Positions 41,162 to 53,536 of a stretch of DNA of 64,000 nt are shown piece after piece. The notes under the pieces are model-generated. The model was not told the origin of the DNA, made no database searches, and saw nothing but the letters and a program-made list of their open reading frames with translations. Each line of letters opens with the position of its first letter. Position 1 is the first letter of the stretch. Made by a program: the position numbers and the translations under genes. Origin of the DNA: Heliopora coerulea (Eukaryota > Cnidaria > Anthozoa > Scleralcyonacea > Helioporidae). The stretch covers positions 285,001-349,000 of the forward strand of contig JASJOG010000082.1 in NCBI GenBank assembly GCA_030142905.1, in the 5' to 3' direction.

Positions 41162-42590
41162 ACCACAGGTGATACTTGCTTCTGATTCTAACTTGGATGG
41201 CGCAGGAAAAGTCTAGTTCGTAACTGAGAAGGCTAGGAACCTTAAAATGGACAAATGCATTAGTGATGCATGAAATGAATCGCTCCTGGCTTAAAAAGTA
41301 TTTGGAATCATGAAGCAACACCAGTAATTTGTATATTACGAAGTCATTAAATAATTGACTGCATAATTCTAGGTTTGTTGCTGTGTAGAAATTTTCATCT
41401 GTTTGTTGATCAAGTACGAAATTGTGGTCGATCCTTGGGAGGACTGAAAATGGCTCTTACATTAAAAAACTAACCAGACTCCTAAAGTTTTTGTATCGTC
41501 TGGGTGGGCATGAATGATGTAATTCCTGCATTGGACTGTAGGTTCCAAATGTCTGATGCAGTTTATGTCATACATAAGCATGCCTGGCCTAGAGATTGCG
41601 TTACTCCGTCTCTGGCAGTTTGTAACTAAAATACCTTTAAGATTTGTGGAATTACCTTTGTAACGTTTAGATCACGTGCAATGTGTTTGGTCAATTCGTG
41701 GAGGTAACTGCTATTCATATGAAAACCACGTAATCATGTGAGTATGTTAGTAACTATGTGAATGGTCAAATTCAGTTATGTTTTTCCTGTATTCAATAGT
41801 ATATTTGTGAAATAATAGAGTTTAAAAAACAACTGGAAAATATGCTTTTTTATGATTTTAAAGATTAACAAGGAAGAATACGGTTTGCATCATTCTTTCT
41901 ACGTTGTACGAGAATTCAATTCATGATGAATTGTATTCCCACAAAGATAGATGTCATGGAGCAAGAAACGTACTCCGACGTTTGACAATAACTTCGAGAT
42001 AAAGTCAAAATATCACCGTGGTTAGTTTCGTCTCGTTCTTAGGTCAAATAGTGATTTTGAAGGTTGTTCATTGGGGTACTTTTCTTGCTCTTTTTCATAA
42101 GATTGTCATCTGATTATGGTTTCCACAACACAAATGTCCACCCCAAAAGTAAAACTACCATACTGTCTGAAGATTTGTAAGGTCTTCAGGAAAGTAATAA
42201 GCGAATGCGCGAGTACGTTGAGTGTGCACGCTCTGACGCGTAAACCTCAAGCACTTCGTAGAAAGACTTGGCTTGCTTGCATGGCGATAGATTAAATTTC
42301 GATCTTTCTTAGAAATATTTTGTGTGTACAGCAAGCACATTTGATGAAAAACTATTTGGTTTGCAGAAATAGCGTGTTTGCATGTTAAGAATTCACTTAG
42401 GAATATCAACAAGCACAGTTTTTAGGTTCGTATTTAAATTTATAGAAATGGGAAATAAAAGTTTGTACGATGTTAGATGGTTGATTGCATTCCTTGCGTA
42501 TAAATAAGCATTGGCTGACATCCAAGAACAGCATTTAAACCGTTTTACTATATACCTCGCCATTGAAATGTTTTCTGCTCTATCTGATCG
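41162..42590. other. 3' flank of the plus-strand membrane gene
   Basis: AT-rich, with no splice-supported exon or tRNA. Probably 3' UTR followed by intergenic DNA. The poly(A) site was not pinned down. Confidence 0.45.
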
Positions 42591-42594
42591 GTTC

Positions 42595-42860
42595 GTCTGT
42601 CTCGGAATATCCTGCACTATTCACCTCCGAGCAAAACAAGATGGCGTCCAGTTTTGTTTCAGTCCCGGAAGAAGGCAATTGTTTTGAAGTAAGCCGCCGT
42701 GCCAGACAATAGCAAAAAAGTAACGAAATTTGGCAATAAAGTATCCGGGAATATGTATTTCCTTTACAATTTAGCGATAATTGTACTCAGGATGTGTTTC
42801 AAAATGTTCTGTTTACAAGCGACGAGGTTTATGCTAAGACAATTATTCACCTCCACTTTG
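42595..42860 (+). mobile_element. Crypton-like (DUF3504) N-terminal fragment
   Basis: After AACAAGATGGCGTCC a frameshifted frame encodes MASSFVSVPEEG and AAVPDNSKKVTKFG, the conserved opening of KIAA1958/DUF3504-type tyrosine recombinases. It ends at a palindrome AATTATTCACC..GGTGAATAATT (42842-42870). The same pieces occur at 20700-20930 and 60941-61240. Confidence 0.6.
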
Positions 42861-42939
42861 GTGAATAATTGTTAAATATACCGTTGGGAATAATTTTGCC
42901 CTTTTCGAGGTCGACGGCATGATACTTGCGTAATGCATT

Positions 42940-42978
42940 CCTGATGATGAATAAAATCTAGCCGAAACGTATATAGCT
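42940..42978 (+). repeat. CTGATGA..GCCGAAACG motif
   Basis: CCTGATGATGAATAAAATC then TAGCCGAAACGTATATAGC. Core-like order of a hammerhead, but no stem II and no GUC. Widespread repeat motif, not a ribozyme. Confidence 0.35.
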
Positions 42979-43802
42979 TTGTATTTTAAAATTAGTTGTT
43001 CATGGAATTTCCTAATCTTATCTGTTAAACTCATCTGACAAAATATCTCGTTAGATCCATATGAAAACCTCACATTTGTCGTTTAGGTAGCATGCTCCTG
43101 TGCATAAGAAAACTCCAAGAAGGAATACTTCTGAAAAACTTTGCAGTCCACCACACTGCCAGATTTGGCAGAGTGACGGGGAAAATAATTTTGAGTAAAA
43201 AACGTTCTTACAGCATTTGCCTTCACTTCAACCTTAGCTAAGGTATGAACTTTTCCAGGTCGTCCGAACAGTAATTGAACAACTTTTGTCCCAACAGCGT
43301 TCAGGTAGTTCAGAGATGCGTAACGGCACCACAAATAGAGCCACCAAGTCATTAGTTCACTGTTACATACAAGTAAGGTTTTACGCCCCAGTTACACTAT
43401 ACCGGATTGTTTTTCCGTGTCGGACTACCTCAACCCAATCCGATACTAAAATAGCACGTTTCACTTAGCACTTACACTGTCCCGCTCCTGGTCAAGGAAA
43501 CATGACACATTTGCCGCCAAATAAATGATAGAGGAAGCACAGCCATGATGAGTAAGAACAAGACAGACAATTTCATTTGTACAGACAGCAAGACTGAACT
43601 TCTTCTCGAGTCAGTGAAGTCATTCGCAGATCGTTCGTATAGGATTGAAGTGATTACACGGCAAGGGAACGTATCGGATTACTTTTAATATCTCCTTCAG
43701 AGCGGAGCAGTGGAATGATTTTGTTCCGATTCAAACCCAAATCCGATACGTAAAGTGATCCGATACATAAAATCACTGGCGATCGCTATTGATCGCTAGC
43801 AT

Positions 43803-44372
43803 TTGTTTCCATATGATCGCTCGATTTACTGTGCGTGAGCTCCCGCTTACATATAGTTCAGCATATATCAGAATCAATGCGCATTTGCGAATACACACTA
43901 GCACAAGGCTTCTGTTGTATGTTGTAAAAGATGGAAAACGAAGATGAATTGTTGCTTCAAGTGAATTTGTTGCTGCTACATTTACAAGGAAGACAGCTCG
44001 TCAAGAAAAACCGAAGGAAGCATCGCTTTAGGGTTCGGAGAATATTTATAGATAAAAAACGGCAAGGACTTTATCACACGTTCTTTGAAGAGCTTCGTCT
44101 GTTCGACAGAAAGTATTTCTTTCTTCACAACAGACGCTACATGTTGCGACAGTAACAAGAAAAGCGTTGCATAGTGGGATACGATTCGATCGGTCGATCG
44201 TTGGCGATCGCTCTCGACCGCTGGCATAGGACATTTTCTATCCTGGCTATCGTGGGCGATCGCATTCGTTTATGATCGCTGGAAAGTGTTTCCATTTGGT
44301 TGCCGTCGATCGCGTTGGATCCATCGCTGGTGTTCAATAGAGATCGTGAGTGATTATATGGAAACGGGCCTT
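43803..44372 (+). mobile_element. Decayed PIF/Harbinger-like element
   Basis: Inverted GTTTCCATATGATCGCTC (about 43807) and GAGTGATTATATGGAAAC (about 44349) with GATCGC-rich subterminal repeats bracket a short transposase-like frame. The right end AACGGGCCT is followed by TTA, the Harbinger target triplet. The left terminus is unclear. Confidence 0.5.
43931..44155 (+). pseudogene. N-terminal fragment of a Harbinger-type transposase
   Basis: A 74-codon frame starts MENEDELLLQ, runs through a basic stretch KKNRRKHRFRVRRIF, and has LYHTFFEELRLFDRKYFF, resembling the ELRLxDxxxFFxYFRM segment at the start of PIF/Harbinger transposases. The DDE catalytic part is absent. Confidence 0.5.
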
Positions 44373-44777
44373 TAGTGACCTCACTTTTTCATATGGGACG
44401 AAATTTTCCCCGCCCGCTGAATTTACCTTTTGTATTTTCAGTTCTCAGGTAGAACTGGTTAAAAATAACCGGAAGGGGTAAAATGTGGCCCTGGCAGAAA
44501 ATTTATTGGAGTGCATATCAGGAATTAAGACCGCCATAGTTCCGCAATGCTCGGCATCAAGACCAATATTGAAATAGCCTTTTCACTGGACATTGCCCCC
44601 GTAATAACTTGTGTATATGATTACCGGGTAGGTTGGTATTCTTTAATTAAATGCATCAATGACAATGATGTAAGATAGAGAAATTTGAAAATACTTTGCC
44701 ACGCCGAATAATTTTCCACTGAAACCAAGTCTTCAACCTCCAATACAAATCCACGACGCTTAACGTCAGTCACCTTA

Positions 44778-45188
44778 AGCCCTGGCCAAACAGATGCAAT
44801 ATCATTCAACATTGTTGCATTAAACTTTGTTGGATGGTGTTGGACTGCGTGGCCAAACGAATGCAACATGTTGTAAGGTGCAGACTCGAATTGTCGAGAT
44901 TAGGGATCTAGGACGAATAATGATCCCGAATTTTAGGCCAAACTACCCGTTGCCCTTGCCTGAGGGATGACTTGCTGCGTGTGCGCAATTGCAACAATGT
45001 TGAAGTGAGCGGCCAAAGGAGTGCAACTTTGTTGTTCACACATGAGAACAAAAGAAATTTTGAACGATGTTGCATCAAATGTTTGATGGAAATCAAACTT
45101 CGTTCAACATCATGCAAAACGAGCTCAACATGTTGCGTTCAAAAATGTCGAACGATGTTGAATCGCGATGTTGCATTTGGCCAGGGCT
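44778..45188. mobile_element. 411 bp TIR MITE with TTA target duplication
   Basis: Left end AGCCCTGGCCAAACAGATGC, right end inverse (GCATTTGGCCAGGGCT), TTA on both sides (44775-44777, 45189-45191). The interior is filled with inverted CAACATTGTTGC / CAACATGTTG motifs. The three-base TTA duplication points to PIF/Harbinger or ISL2EU-type elements. Confidence 0.78.
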
Positions 45189-45247
45189 TTAACGATTGCC
45201 TTCAATTGATGTCCTAGTGACCTTCGGGTTACTGCGTATTCCCTTAA

Positions 45248-45571
45248 CCCTTTAACACCATGTGTCCGATATATCGGACACCAAATGACAAAAGAAAAAA
45301 AATTCCGGGACTTAACAGAAACTTTTCACGATAATTTGACACTGCCGAAGTCAACTGTAAAAGGTTAACTCGAGCGGGATTTGAACTCGCACCTTTGGGA
45401 TACCGGTCCGCCGCTCTACCTGTTGAGCTATAGAGTCCATAGGAACTTAAGGCGAGTTTTATCCAATTTAAGTGCACGAGATATTAACGCTTACCCATGA
45501 GAGGATGTGCAGTGTTTCAATTCTATTTCAGAATCATCCTCAGAGATATACATAAACAGGGATTTAAAGGG
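45248..45571. mobile_element. piggyBac-like MITE carrying a family 2 SINE
   Basis: Left: TTAA then CCCTTTAACACC and the palindrome TGTCCGATATATCGGACA. Right: TTTAAAGGG then TTAG (one base off TTAA). A family 2 SINE (minus, core 45367-45437) occupies 45316-45545 and appears to have inserted into it. Confidence 0.65.
45316..45555 (-). repeat. tRNA-derived SINE, family 2, uninterrupted copy
   Basis: Same order as 6211-6474, but with GTGTTTCAATTCTATTTCAGAATCATCC unbroken (45510-45540), so it records the pre-insertion state of the SINE that holds the LINE. Confidence 0.8.
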
Positions 45572-46453
45572 TTAGTAAACCGCATTCCCTCGCTTAGACA
45601 AAAATAATTCGGGAAAAAAAATTATGCACGGGACTTTTACGGTATTAAAAATGTATAACATATTTTCGATCACACAACATCGAGTTCCCATGAACTGTCA
45701 GCGGTCTTTACACAGAGCCCAAAATCGTGGTTGGAAGTCTTCACTGGACGCCAACTAACATTGAAACAATCGTAATATCAGAGGAGTTATCGCTCCTCTT
45801 ACAGCATCTATACAGCACTTAAAGGCGATAAGTTTAGCTGTGCATTTTAGTTAGTACAGTCCCTAAATCTCCCTTCCTCAGTTTACTCTCACTAACGAGT
45901 AAAGTTTATTCATATTTGAACTCAAATTTATAAACACGATGTAAGCGCTGTGTGTGAGCAACTATTTATAAACACGATGTAAGCGCTTTGTGTAAGCAAC
46001 CTCGACAGGAGGGTTTACAATAAAACGTGAATGCACGCAGCTGTATCTTGCACAATTCATTTCTCAAAACCTTAAAAACGCATAAACCTTCAGGCTTTTT
46101 CAAAGCACTGGCTATCAGTTCGTCGCACTTTCGGACATTGAATGAAACCCAGGAAACAAGAATATAAGTGTCTTATAAATGGCTGAAATTTTACAGTGAT
46201 ACACTAGTACTATGAACACTATCCTGCGTTACTTTTCTTATTAACTAAATACACAAAAGTAAACCTAACGAGTTTATCAACATCCACTGGCACATTATAA
46301 AATTGCTTGCACTGTTGTTCATCTAACGAAGAAAAACGCCTTCCCCCGCTTGCTCACGTGTGTCCTGCACGCGTGTTCTTCAAAAAATACACACTGTCGG
46401 TAGATGTTTTTATGAGTAAATCTTCCTAGTGATTGTAGCAACAATTTCTCCTT

Positions 46454-49400
46454 TTAATCTGATCTTGTTTCATCATTAAGTGGGATTTCCCTTTGTGTTA
46501 TATTGTCATTATTCACCATTATCCTATCATTCGCGTATATCTGTCTCCCTTCAACACTGTCTACTCCTTCCAGTTGTTCCCTTTGAGAATCACTCTTCTC
46601 CAACGTGCCGTGGTTTGCTGTTCTCTGCGACTCAGCCAACGGAGAAGTCTCCCTAGAGGTAACAGCTCGAGCTACTGGATTAGAGACTTCCCCACCAACA
46701 ACGTGAGCTTCATCATTCTTATTAATAGTAACTCGTGAACGTTGAGAAGCTGTAGTACCGTAGGCAGGATATCCCTCTAAGCGATAAAATTCAACACAAA
46801 ATGTGGCATAGTCTGTACCTGCACTGAAAACACGTACTTTTGAAAAGCTGTTAAACAAGGCTGGGCATGTGCATTGATTGGTAACCGTCTCCACACCAAA
46901 CGCTCATCGAAATGACTCAAGTAGCCGCAGAACAGTTCTGTACGGAAAGTAATTGCTCCAGCGGAATGAAAATGTAAATTTCAGTGAGATTTAAATTAGA
47001 AAGACTTCGTCTTTCTATTTTCAATGCGCCTCGCTGATACACTTCAATATCGTGAAGGTTTATCGGAGCAGGTAAACAAGATCCTTTAAAAAATGGCTCT
47101 TGGCGAAGAAGAAATTGTTCACGCTGCCCTTTGCCTTGTTTTATAATTAGATCTAGGAACAAATATTTGTGCTGAGAGTAGTATAGAATACATCTTCGAT
47201 ATCAGTGTCACGTTCAATAACAGGATAGCATGGGACGATGCTTATGGTTCCGGATAAGCTGTTCGGTACATTCTTGTTCAATTCATTTGGACATATTCGG
47301 AGAGAAGTGAAGTACTGAATAAAATACCATCGCATAATTACCGGCCTACTAATCCCCGACACCAAATCCTGTTTGATATCATTCGATCAGAAATACATAT
47401 AAAAATGTACAAAGAAATAAAGGGTATACAAGGGTTTATATGAGTATGTACAAAAAATAAGAAATTTGTGAAGTGGTTCTGTAGAAAGAAATAGATACCA
47501 GTCGAACAAGGCCATGTATGACGATATTTTAAGTATCGCCCACTAATAGTTAATGAACTCGACGTCGGTACTTTTTCCCAGTAGACTGGGAGTGTTTTGG
47601 TGATGAAAAGTGTAAGCACATTAACGAAGGCAAATTAACGACAATTGCAATTTCTAGGCGTCAACGCGGACAGCCAGGTAAGACATGGACCCCAGATATT
47701 CTAGAAGAGACCTTCACTGTAGTTCCTCCTATTTACAAATGTACGCGCATTGTAGTGCTGACACTTTGTGCCACTAACCCCGTATAGTTTTCACATTTTT
47801 GTCCCACCGGATTTCTTGCCCAGATAAATTCATTGGTAGGACGTCAAAATTCCACAACTAATTTCTACGCTCGTGGCATGTGTGCTACACCCACTTTTCA
47901 ACTTGGCTTCCCTACTTTCTTACCCCTATCCACCCCCCCGCCTGTGACCACGTCTTTATTGACATCGCCTCAAGTAAAATAGCGGTGAACACAAAAAGTG
48001 GGCGAACATGTGCATTTTTTCAGGTTTTCTCTAAATTAATGTAAAATGAATTTTCTTCTCTTTCCCTCATATATCCCGATATAGGGATAACCTTTGGCGT
48101 CCATTCGTTATGCATAAACGAATGAATCATTTATATATTTTATAAGCTATCAGTACTTGTTTGTGATTTAGCTAAGAAAGATAATAGGCTCTTCTCTTCA
48201 TGCCAAATCTACAACTAAACTGTTTCTAGTCGCTTCTTGCGATTATTCTTGTGAAAAATAACGTGGTTTTGACCTTCAAATAAGGTATATTATAAATGGG
48301 GCGTGGTACCGGTCCCTCTGGCTAAGCCCCCCTGTCGGGGATGTTAGCCCCTGTGTCGGGAAATTCCTGGGGCCACCACTGATTGTTATGTTACGTTACG
48401 TCAAGTTACGTAGTCATATAATGTTATTTAATGTTATGCCATGTTATGTCAGAATGCGTTACGTTACGTCATGCAAGTTAGGTCAGGTCATGTCATGTTA
48501 TGTTGCGTCACGTCACGAGAAGTTATTGACATTCAGTAGTTTACTCACCCCTAATTTTCTTTTGGATACTGTCTTTTATGATATTGTTCTTCTCAGTCAA
48601 CTCTGCCACCTTCCTTTCAAGCAATTCATTTTTCTTTATCAGTTCTCGCATCCGTTCGCCAAGAGCACCCCTATTGGATTGATGCTGGTTTCTTGAAAAG
48701 AAAAACCAAGGAGAGCATGAAAAATATAATAAAGGGCTTGACTTTTATTGCAGACACATTCGACGTCCAATGGAAAAAGTTTTACGGTTGAGTGACTACA
48801 TGTACCTAAAATACATGGACGAAAAACTAACGTTTATGTTTGTTGCTTCATACACAAAGTCTGATTTTGCCCACAGCTGCATTAATTGACCATAAAACAT
48901 TAAATATTTTTCAGTCAATAAAATATTAATACTTTACCAGTCCTGAATATCAACTCAGTTTTTTTTTTGCATACCAATTCAGCACTTGGGCATATTCTAC
49001 AGTCATGAATGTCAGCCTGTACTAATTCTGAAACTTCTTTAAATTTCCCTTTTTGCCACTGGTTGAGTGAATTGAACACAAAACTATTTCAGTGATGTTC
49101 AACTGAACATACCGTAGATGATTTTGTCCCAAAAATTGTGCTTTCATACAAAACTAGTCTAACAGCTAACGTTTTCATTTAAAAAAGTCTTAATAGTCAA
49201 AGGAACTAAACTTACAGGTGTCTAATGTTAGTGTCTCTGGAGTCCAAAAAAAAAAGGCAACGTCAACAACTCTTCTGGTTTATACGTGACCTATTGCACC
49301 CCTGACTCTGGTGATGTCTTGAACTGGGGGGTTAAACGACTAAATTATAAAACTGTTGTTGCGTCCACAACAGCTAGGCTACTGAATTGCGAGTGGTCAA

Positions 49401-52400
49401 GCAGGACTTGATTTTATTTGTACTTACACCTCGTTCTGAAGGTCTTCATTTCTCTTCTGCAAGCCATGCTTTTCCAGCTTCAATTGTGTATGATTTGACA
49501 TAAGTTGGCCAGCTTTCTCTGAAAATAACAATCATCCAGTATCAAACAAATTGCCAAATTTCCAACTCAGCAGAAGTTGCAGTAAAATTTTAATAAAAGT
49601 GACAATTGTTTTAAAAGACATGTTTCAGACAACATAGTCCATTGTCAGTTAAAACTGGGTGTGTACAAAGCTGAATATTTATAGATGACACATGAATATA
49701 CATGAATATAAAGAACAACAGAGGAGTAAAAAATATTGGAAAGTAACATGACTAAATACATGAATAACAAAAGAATTGAATTAAAACATGAGTGTTAGAT
49801 TGGTATGAAAGAGCTGTTTATTCAAGTTAGGCTTTTCCCACTCAATATGCAGGGATTCCTTTAATTTTAATTTGTAAATATTGTTGGCTGTGTCCAAGAT
49901 TGTAAAGCAGTTTTCATTAGCAAGACTCCTACAAGACTCAGAGTCTTTCAAATGTTTGAACACATTTGAATTTTTGTAAACACTCTTCATTCTCATTTCT
50001 TGTTTACTATCTACATTACACTCCAGTCAAACTGACCAACTTAACAATTTTTGTCTAGTAAAGGATTAAGGTATTCCTCAAAAGATATTGTAAGGATATA
50101 AATATTAAATTGGTATTTACATTGTTTAAGGCTAGCAACTTGTTCAGTGTGTGAAGGATCTTGTCCTTAAATATTTAAAATCATGAGTGGTTTATAAATT
50201 TACTTGTGCCAGTTGTAATTCCATGGGTATTGGTGAAACATTCCAATATTTTTCCACTCATGTGTATGAACATCTATCTAGTGACAAAAATTCACATACG
50301 TTTGAACATTTGGAAGACTCTAAGTCTTGTAGGAGTCTTGCTAATTAAAACTGCTTTATGATCTTGGACACAGCAAACAATATTTATGAATTGAAATCAA
50401 AGGAATCTCTACATGTTGAGTGGGAAAAGCCTAACTTGAATAAACAGCTCTTTCATTTCAATCTAACACTCATGTTTTGATTCAATTCTTTTGTTATTCA
50501 TGTATTTAGCCATATTTCTTTCCAATATTTTTTACTCCTCTGTTGTTCTTTATACTCATATGTATTTATGTATCATCTATAAATATTCAGCTTTGCACAC
50601 ACCCAGTTTTAACTGACAATGGACTAAGTTGTCCAAAACATGTCTTTTAAAACAGTCATAGTTTTTATTAAATTTTTATCAAACAAATGATGGTTAAAGT
50701 TGACTAAAACACAGCATGAGTTTCCACACCCCAGATTCCAAGCTCAAAATTTGACATCAGTTGGCAAATGGCAATATTTCTTAACTACATTAAACTTAGC
50801 TATCAAACAAATCATTGTTTAAGGTGACCAAAAACAACTTATGCATCCACATTCTCAATTGAACACTTGCTATTTGACATAAGTTGGCTGGTTTTCTAAG
50901 GAAATAATATTAATTTCCTATAAATTGTAACTAAATTAAACTTAATATCAGTATCAAACAAACCATTGTTAAAGGTGACTAAAACACAAAATGAGCATCT
51001 ATACTCTTGCTTGAACCATGTTTAACACAACTGCTTGGGATTACACATGTACTTTTTTCACTTATAGTTCATGATTCAACTGACTAGCATGAAATGTATT
51101 TTGAGCCCTGAGGTGTTTTCTTACAAAACCATCAAAGTCTTTAAACTGTAATCTAGTGTGAAAGGTAGGCTAGCTCCTATGCCTAGCTATGAATATTTTT
51201 TGGCTGTAATGTGTAAAAAGAAGCTTTGAGCAACAAACTAAATTTTGCACAAGTTTACCATCTAAACCTAAATCTGAGAAGTAGTGAACCTAAGTCTCTC
51301 ACAACTCACTAAGCTGATGAACTGCATTGACTCACCAGATAGTTTACCGAGAGCCTCTTTTGTCTGTAATACAGAATTCTTTAAGTTTGAAATTTCATCT
51401 TTGTGACTAGCCTGAAAACAAACAAAATTAAAAATGACAAGTCAAGCAGGCTGCCGTGATTGTATTTTCCAAGAAAAGCTGTAACCCTACTAGGAGCTGG
51501 AATTTTTTCCCCTTGTGGATAGAAAAGATAATTATCCAGTCAGCATGTTGATTAGAGTTTGAGCCAAAACTTGATTCCATCCAGTCAGTTTAGGTCAGAA
51601 ACTGGAATTTTCATAATTCATCTGCAGTGTTACAATACTGTAGTTTATGAAGGCTTGTATAATTGTGTTCCAAACTAACAGTGCCATTTTTAGAAGTTCT
51701 GATGATATTCACCCCAAAACAGTTTTGAAATACTGCTAGAATTTTGGAACAGTATTTCTTATAATTTAAATTTCAAGCCATCCGATTAAATACAAGAGGC
51801 TATACAGTGTACTTAGAATTTCAATTTGCCATTGCTATTACCATTACCTATTGATTACTGTGACTTTTATTAAACATCAGACATTTTTCAATCAGTATAT
51901 ATTATAGTAGTTTATCCATTTGCATGCGACATAATGCTTGATATTCAACTACCAGTTAGATTTAAAGCAATAGTTTGGAAAGAATTGGCATTCCTGAAGC
52001 ACAAATAAGAGCTGCTGCAATATCTAGCATCCTACACGGTTATACAACAGATTAAGCAGCAAATCAGGAGGCCAGCTTACCACTCTTACAAAACATGGTG
52101 CCTGCCTACTGACAGTACTGATAGGGGCATTTTCTATTTCTGGTGAAAATTTGTACCCCACCCAAATAAAACTCGAGATGAAAGAGAAATATTAACACTT
52201 AATAGTTGCTATTTATCCACTGAATATGCACTTTGAACAAAAAATAAACATTTTTACAGTGGGATGAGGTTTCTAAGGAGACATAAGATCTATACATTCC
52301 CTTTATCATCCAGCTTTGTTTCAACGTGTACCATTTATCATTCTTGCATAAGTAAGCTTCACTTATGATGACAACTCCTGCCTTCAATTTGCTTGTAAAT

Positions 52401-53536
52401 GTTCCCAGATGTCTGTTAGAATCTTGTAAGTTGCATCAATTGGGAAAAAATTGGCACACTGTAATTTGGCTTCTTGTATTGCAATAACTAGAAATAAGTT
52501 TTGCTCAAGTTGGATAGTCAATTACTTATTAGACAGTTTAGTGTACAGAACTGGGGGATATTTTACTACGATTAGTATTTTGACTAGCCAAAATGCAGCA
52601 TGATTCATAACATATTCAGGCACATCTTACATTATACTGTCCGGGAAGGTAGAAATCCAAATGGTTTTTAGACTTTAGTTTACGGGAGAGTTGTTCCAAT
52701 CCAAAATTCGTTCGCTCTTCGGTTAGCTCCCTGAATTCGGAAAGCGTTACTACCAATATGCATTCTCCTAGTTCTTCCTATCGTTGTCACTCACAGGTAG
52801 CGGAATTCCCCTCTTTTTCACGAACATATTTGCTTTTCCAAAGACGAATGGAAAGAACATCACCAAAACTCGCATCATAAACACGACTTCGAGGAGAATT
52901 CTGGTGGTTCTAGAACTGATTACCGCGGTATTCAAACTACACAAGGAACTAGACTTTAAAACTTTCGGCTCAAGATCTAATTGCAACGACAAATTAGCCA
53001 CGTTGCTAATTGCAGTTCAACGTCTAGCTAGCCTGTATTGAAAAATACCCATAACAGGAAAACAAGAAAGTTCCAGCTAGCCATTCAAAGACGCAGAGCA
53101 TCGTGCAGTGAACATCCATAAAAGGCCCTACGACTACCTTGATACAACATATATAATTAACACGGTATATACAGAACTTTCATAGTACTTTACTTACAGC
53201 CTGTTTGTGAAGTTGCTCGATCTGGCTGCTTTTGCTCATTACTTGTTTTTTCAGGTCCTGCAGTTTGCTGTTAACGGATCCCAGTGCCGTATGCTTTGCC
53301 ATGTTTTCCTCATCAAGTTGCTTTATTCGTACATCTTTTTGATCGAGCTTCTTCTGCGATTCCTCGACTAGTGCGATGTTTTTCACTTTGGATACCCGTA
53401 AAGCCTCTTTATAAAACTTCACATCAGTTGCAAGACTTGTGTTTTTTGACCTGATATCGAAGATGTAATAAAACGTCAAAAGTGCTACCAAACTAGCGCC
53501 TATGAAATACGGAGTGTATTTCACTCCTGCTGCCAT
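46454..53536 (-). CDS. Type II membrane coiled-coil protein (five exons, minus-strand copy)
   Basis: Exons in transcription order 53536-53198, 51411-51336, 49518-49428, 48691-48549 and 46749-46454 (339, 76, 91, 143, 296 nt) join in phase to 314 residues. Anchor at about residues 9-26 (PYFIGASLVALLTFYYIF), then a long coiled coil (about 30-215, including KNELLERKVAELTEKNN). The hydrophilic tail of about 98 residues is rich in E, N, R and S, with REIPLNDETRSD near the end. The ATG at 53536 is the first in-frame. Splice sites are canonical (donors GTAAGT, GTGAGT, GTGTAAGT-type). It shares every intron phase with the 35562-41161 gene and faces it tail to tail. The fourth exon is longer (143 against 47 nt), extending the coiled coil. 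Likely Golgi or surface, by topology only. Confidence 0.78.
48382..48522. repeat. Degenerate TTACG/TATGT short tandem repeat
   Basis: Runs of GTTACGTTACGTCA, ATGTTATGTCA and GTCACGTCACG over 140 bp, ending 26 bp from the exon 4 donor of the minus-strand membrane gene. Rich in ACGT palindromes. Confidence 0.65.
49616..50650. mobile_element. Inverted pair of Penelope-like element 3' ends
   Basis: About 390 bp at 49616-49990 recurs inverted at 50270-50650. Both arms contain GTCTTGTAGGAGTCTTGCTAA, GAGTGGGAAAAGCCTAACTT and AACTGACAATGGACTAAGTT (given in the right-arm sense). Located in intron 2 of the minus-strand membrane gene. Confidence 0.75.
49781..49996 (-). pseudogene. Penelope-like element C-terminal fragment (GIY-YIG end)
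   Basis: A 71-codon frame carries FKHLKDSESC, CFTILDTANN and LKLKESLHIEWEKPNLNKQ, ending LTLMF and a stop. This resembles the cysteine-containing C terminus after the GIY-YIG nuclease in Penelope-like elements. No reverse transcriptase part nearby. Confidence 0.65.

Noticed and set aside
42940..42978. Third hammerhead ribozyme
   Set aside because: Has CTGATGA and GAAAC in order, but no stem II pairing, no GUC/AUC cleavage triplet and no stem I complement.
53180..53197. Continuation of the minus-strand membrane protein into VSKVL and a stop
   Set aside because: The in-frame read-through crosses a strong GTAAGT donor. The 76-nt next exon at 51336-51411 matches the paralog in size and phase.
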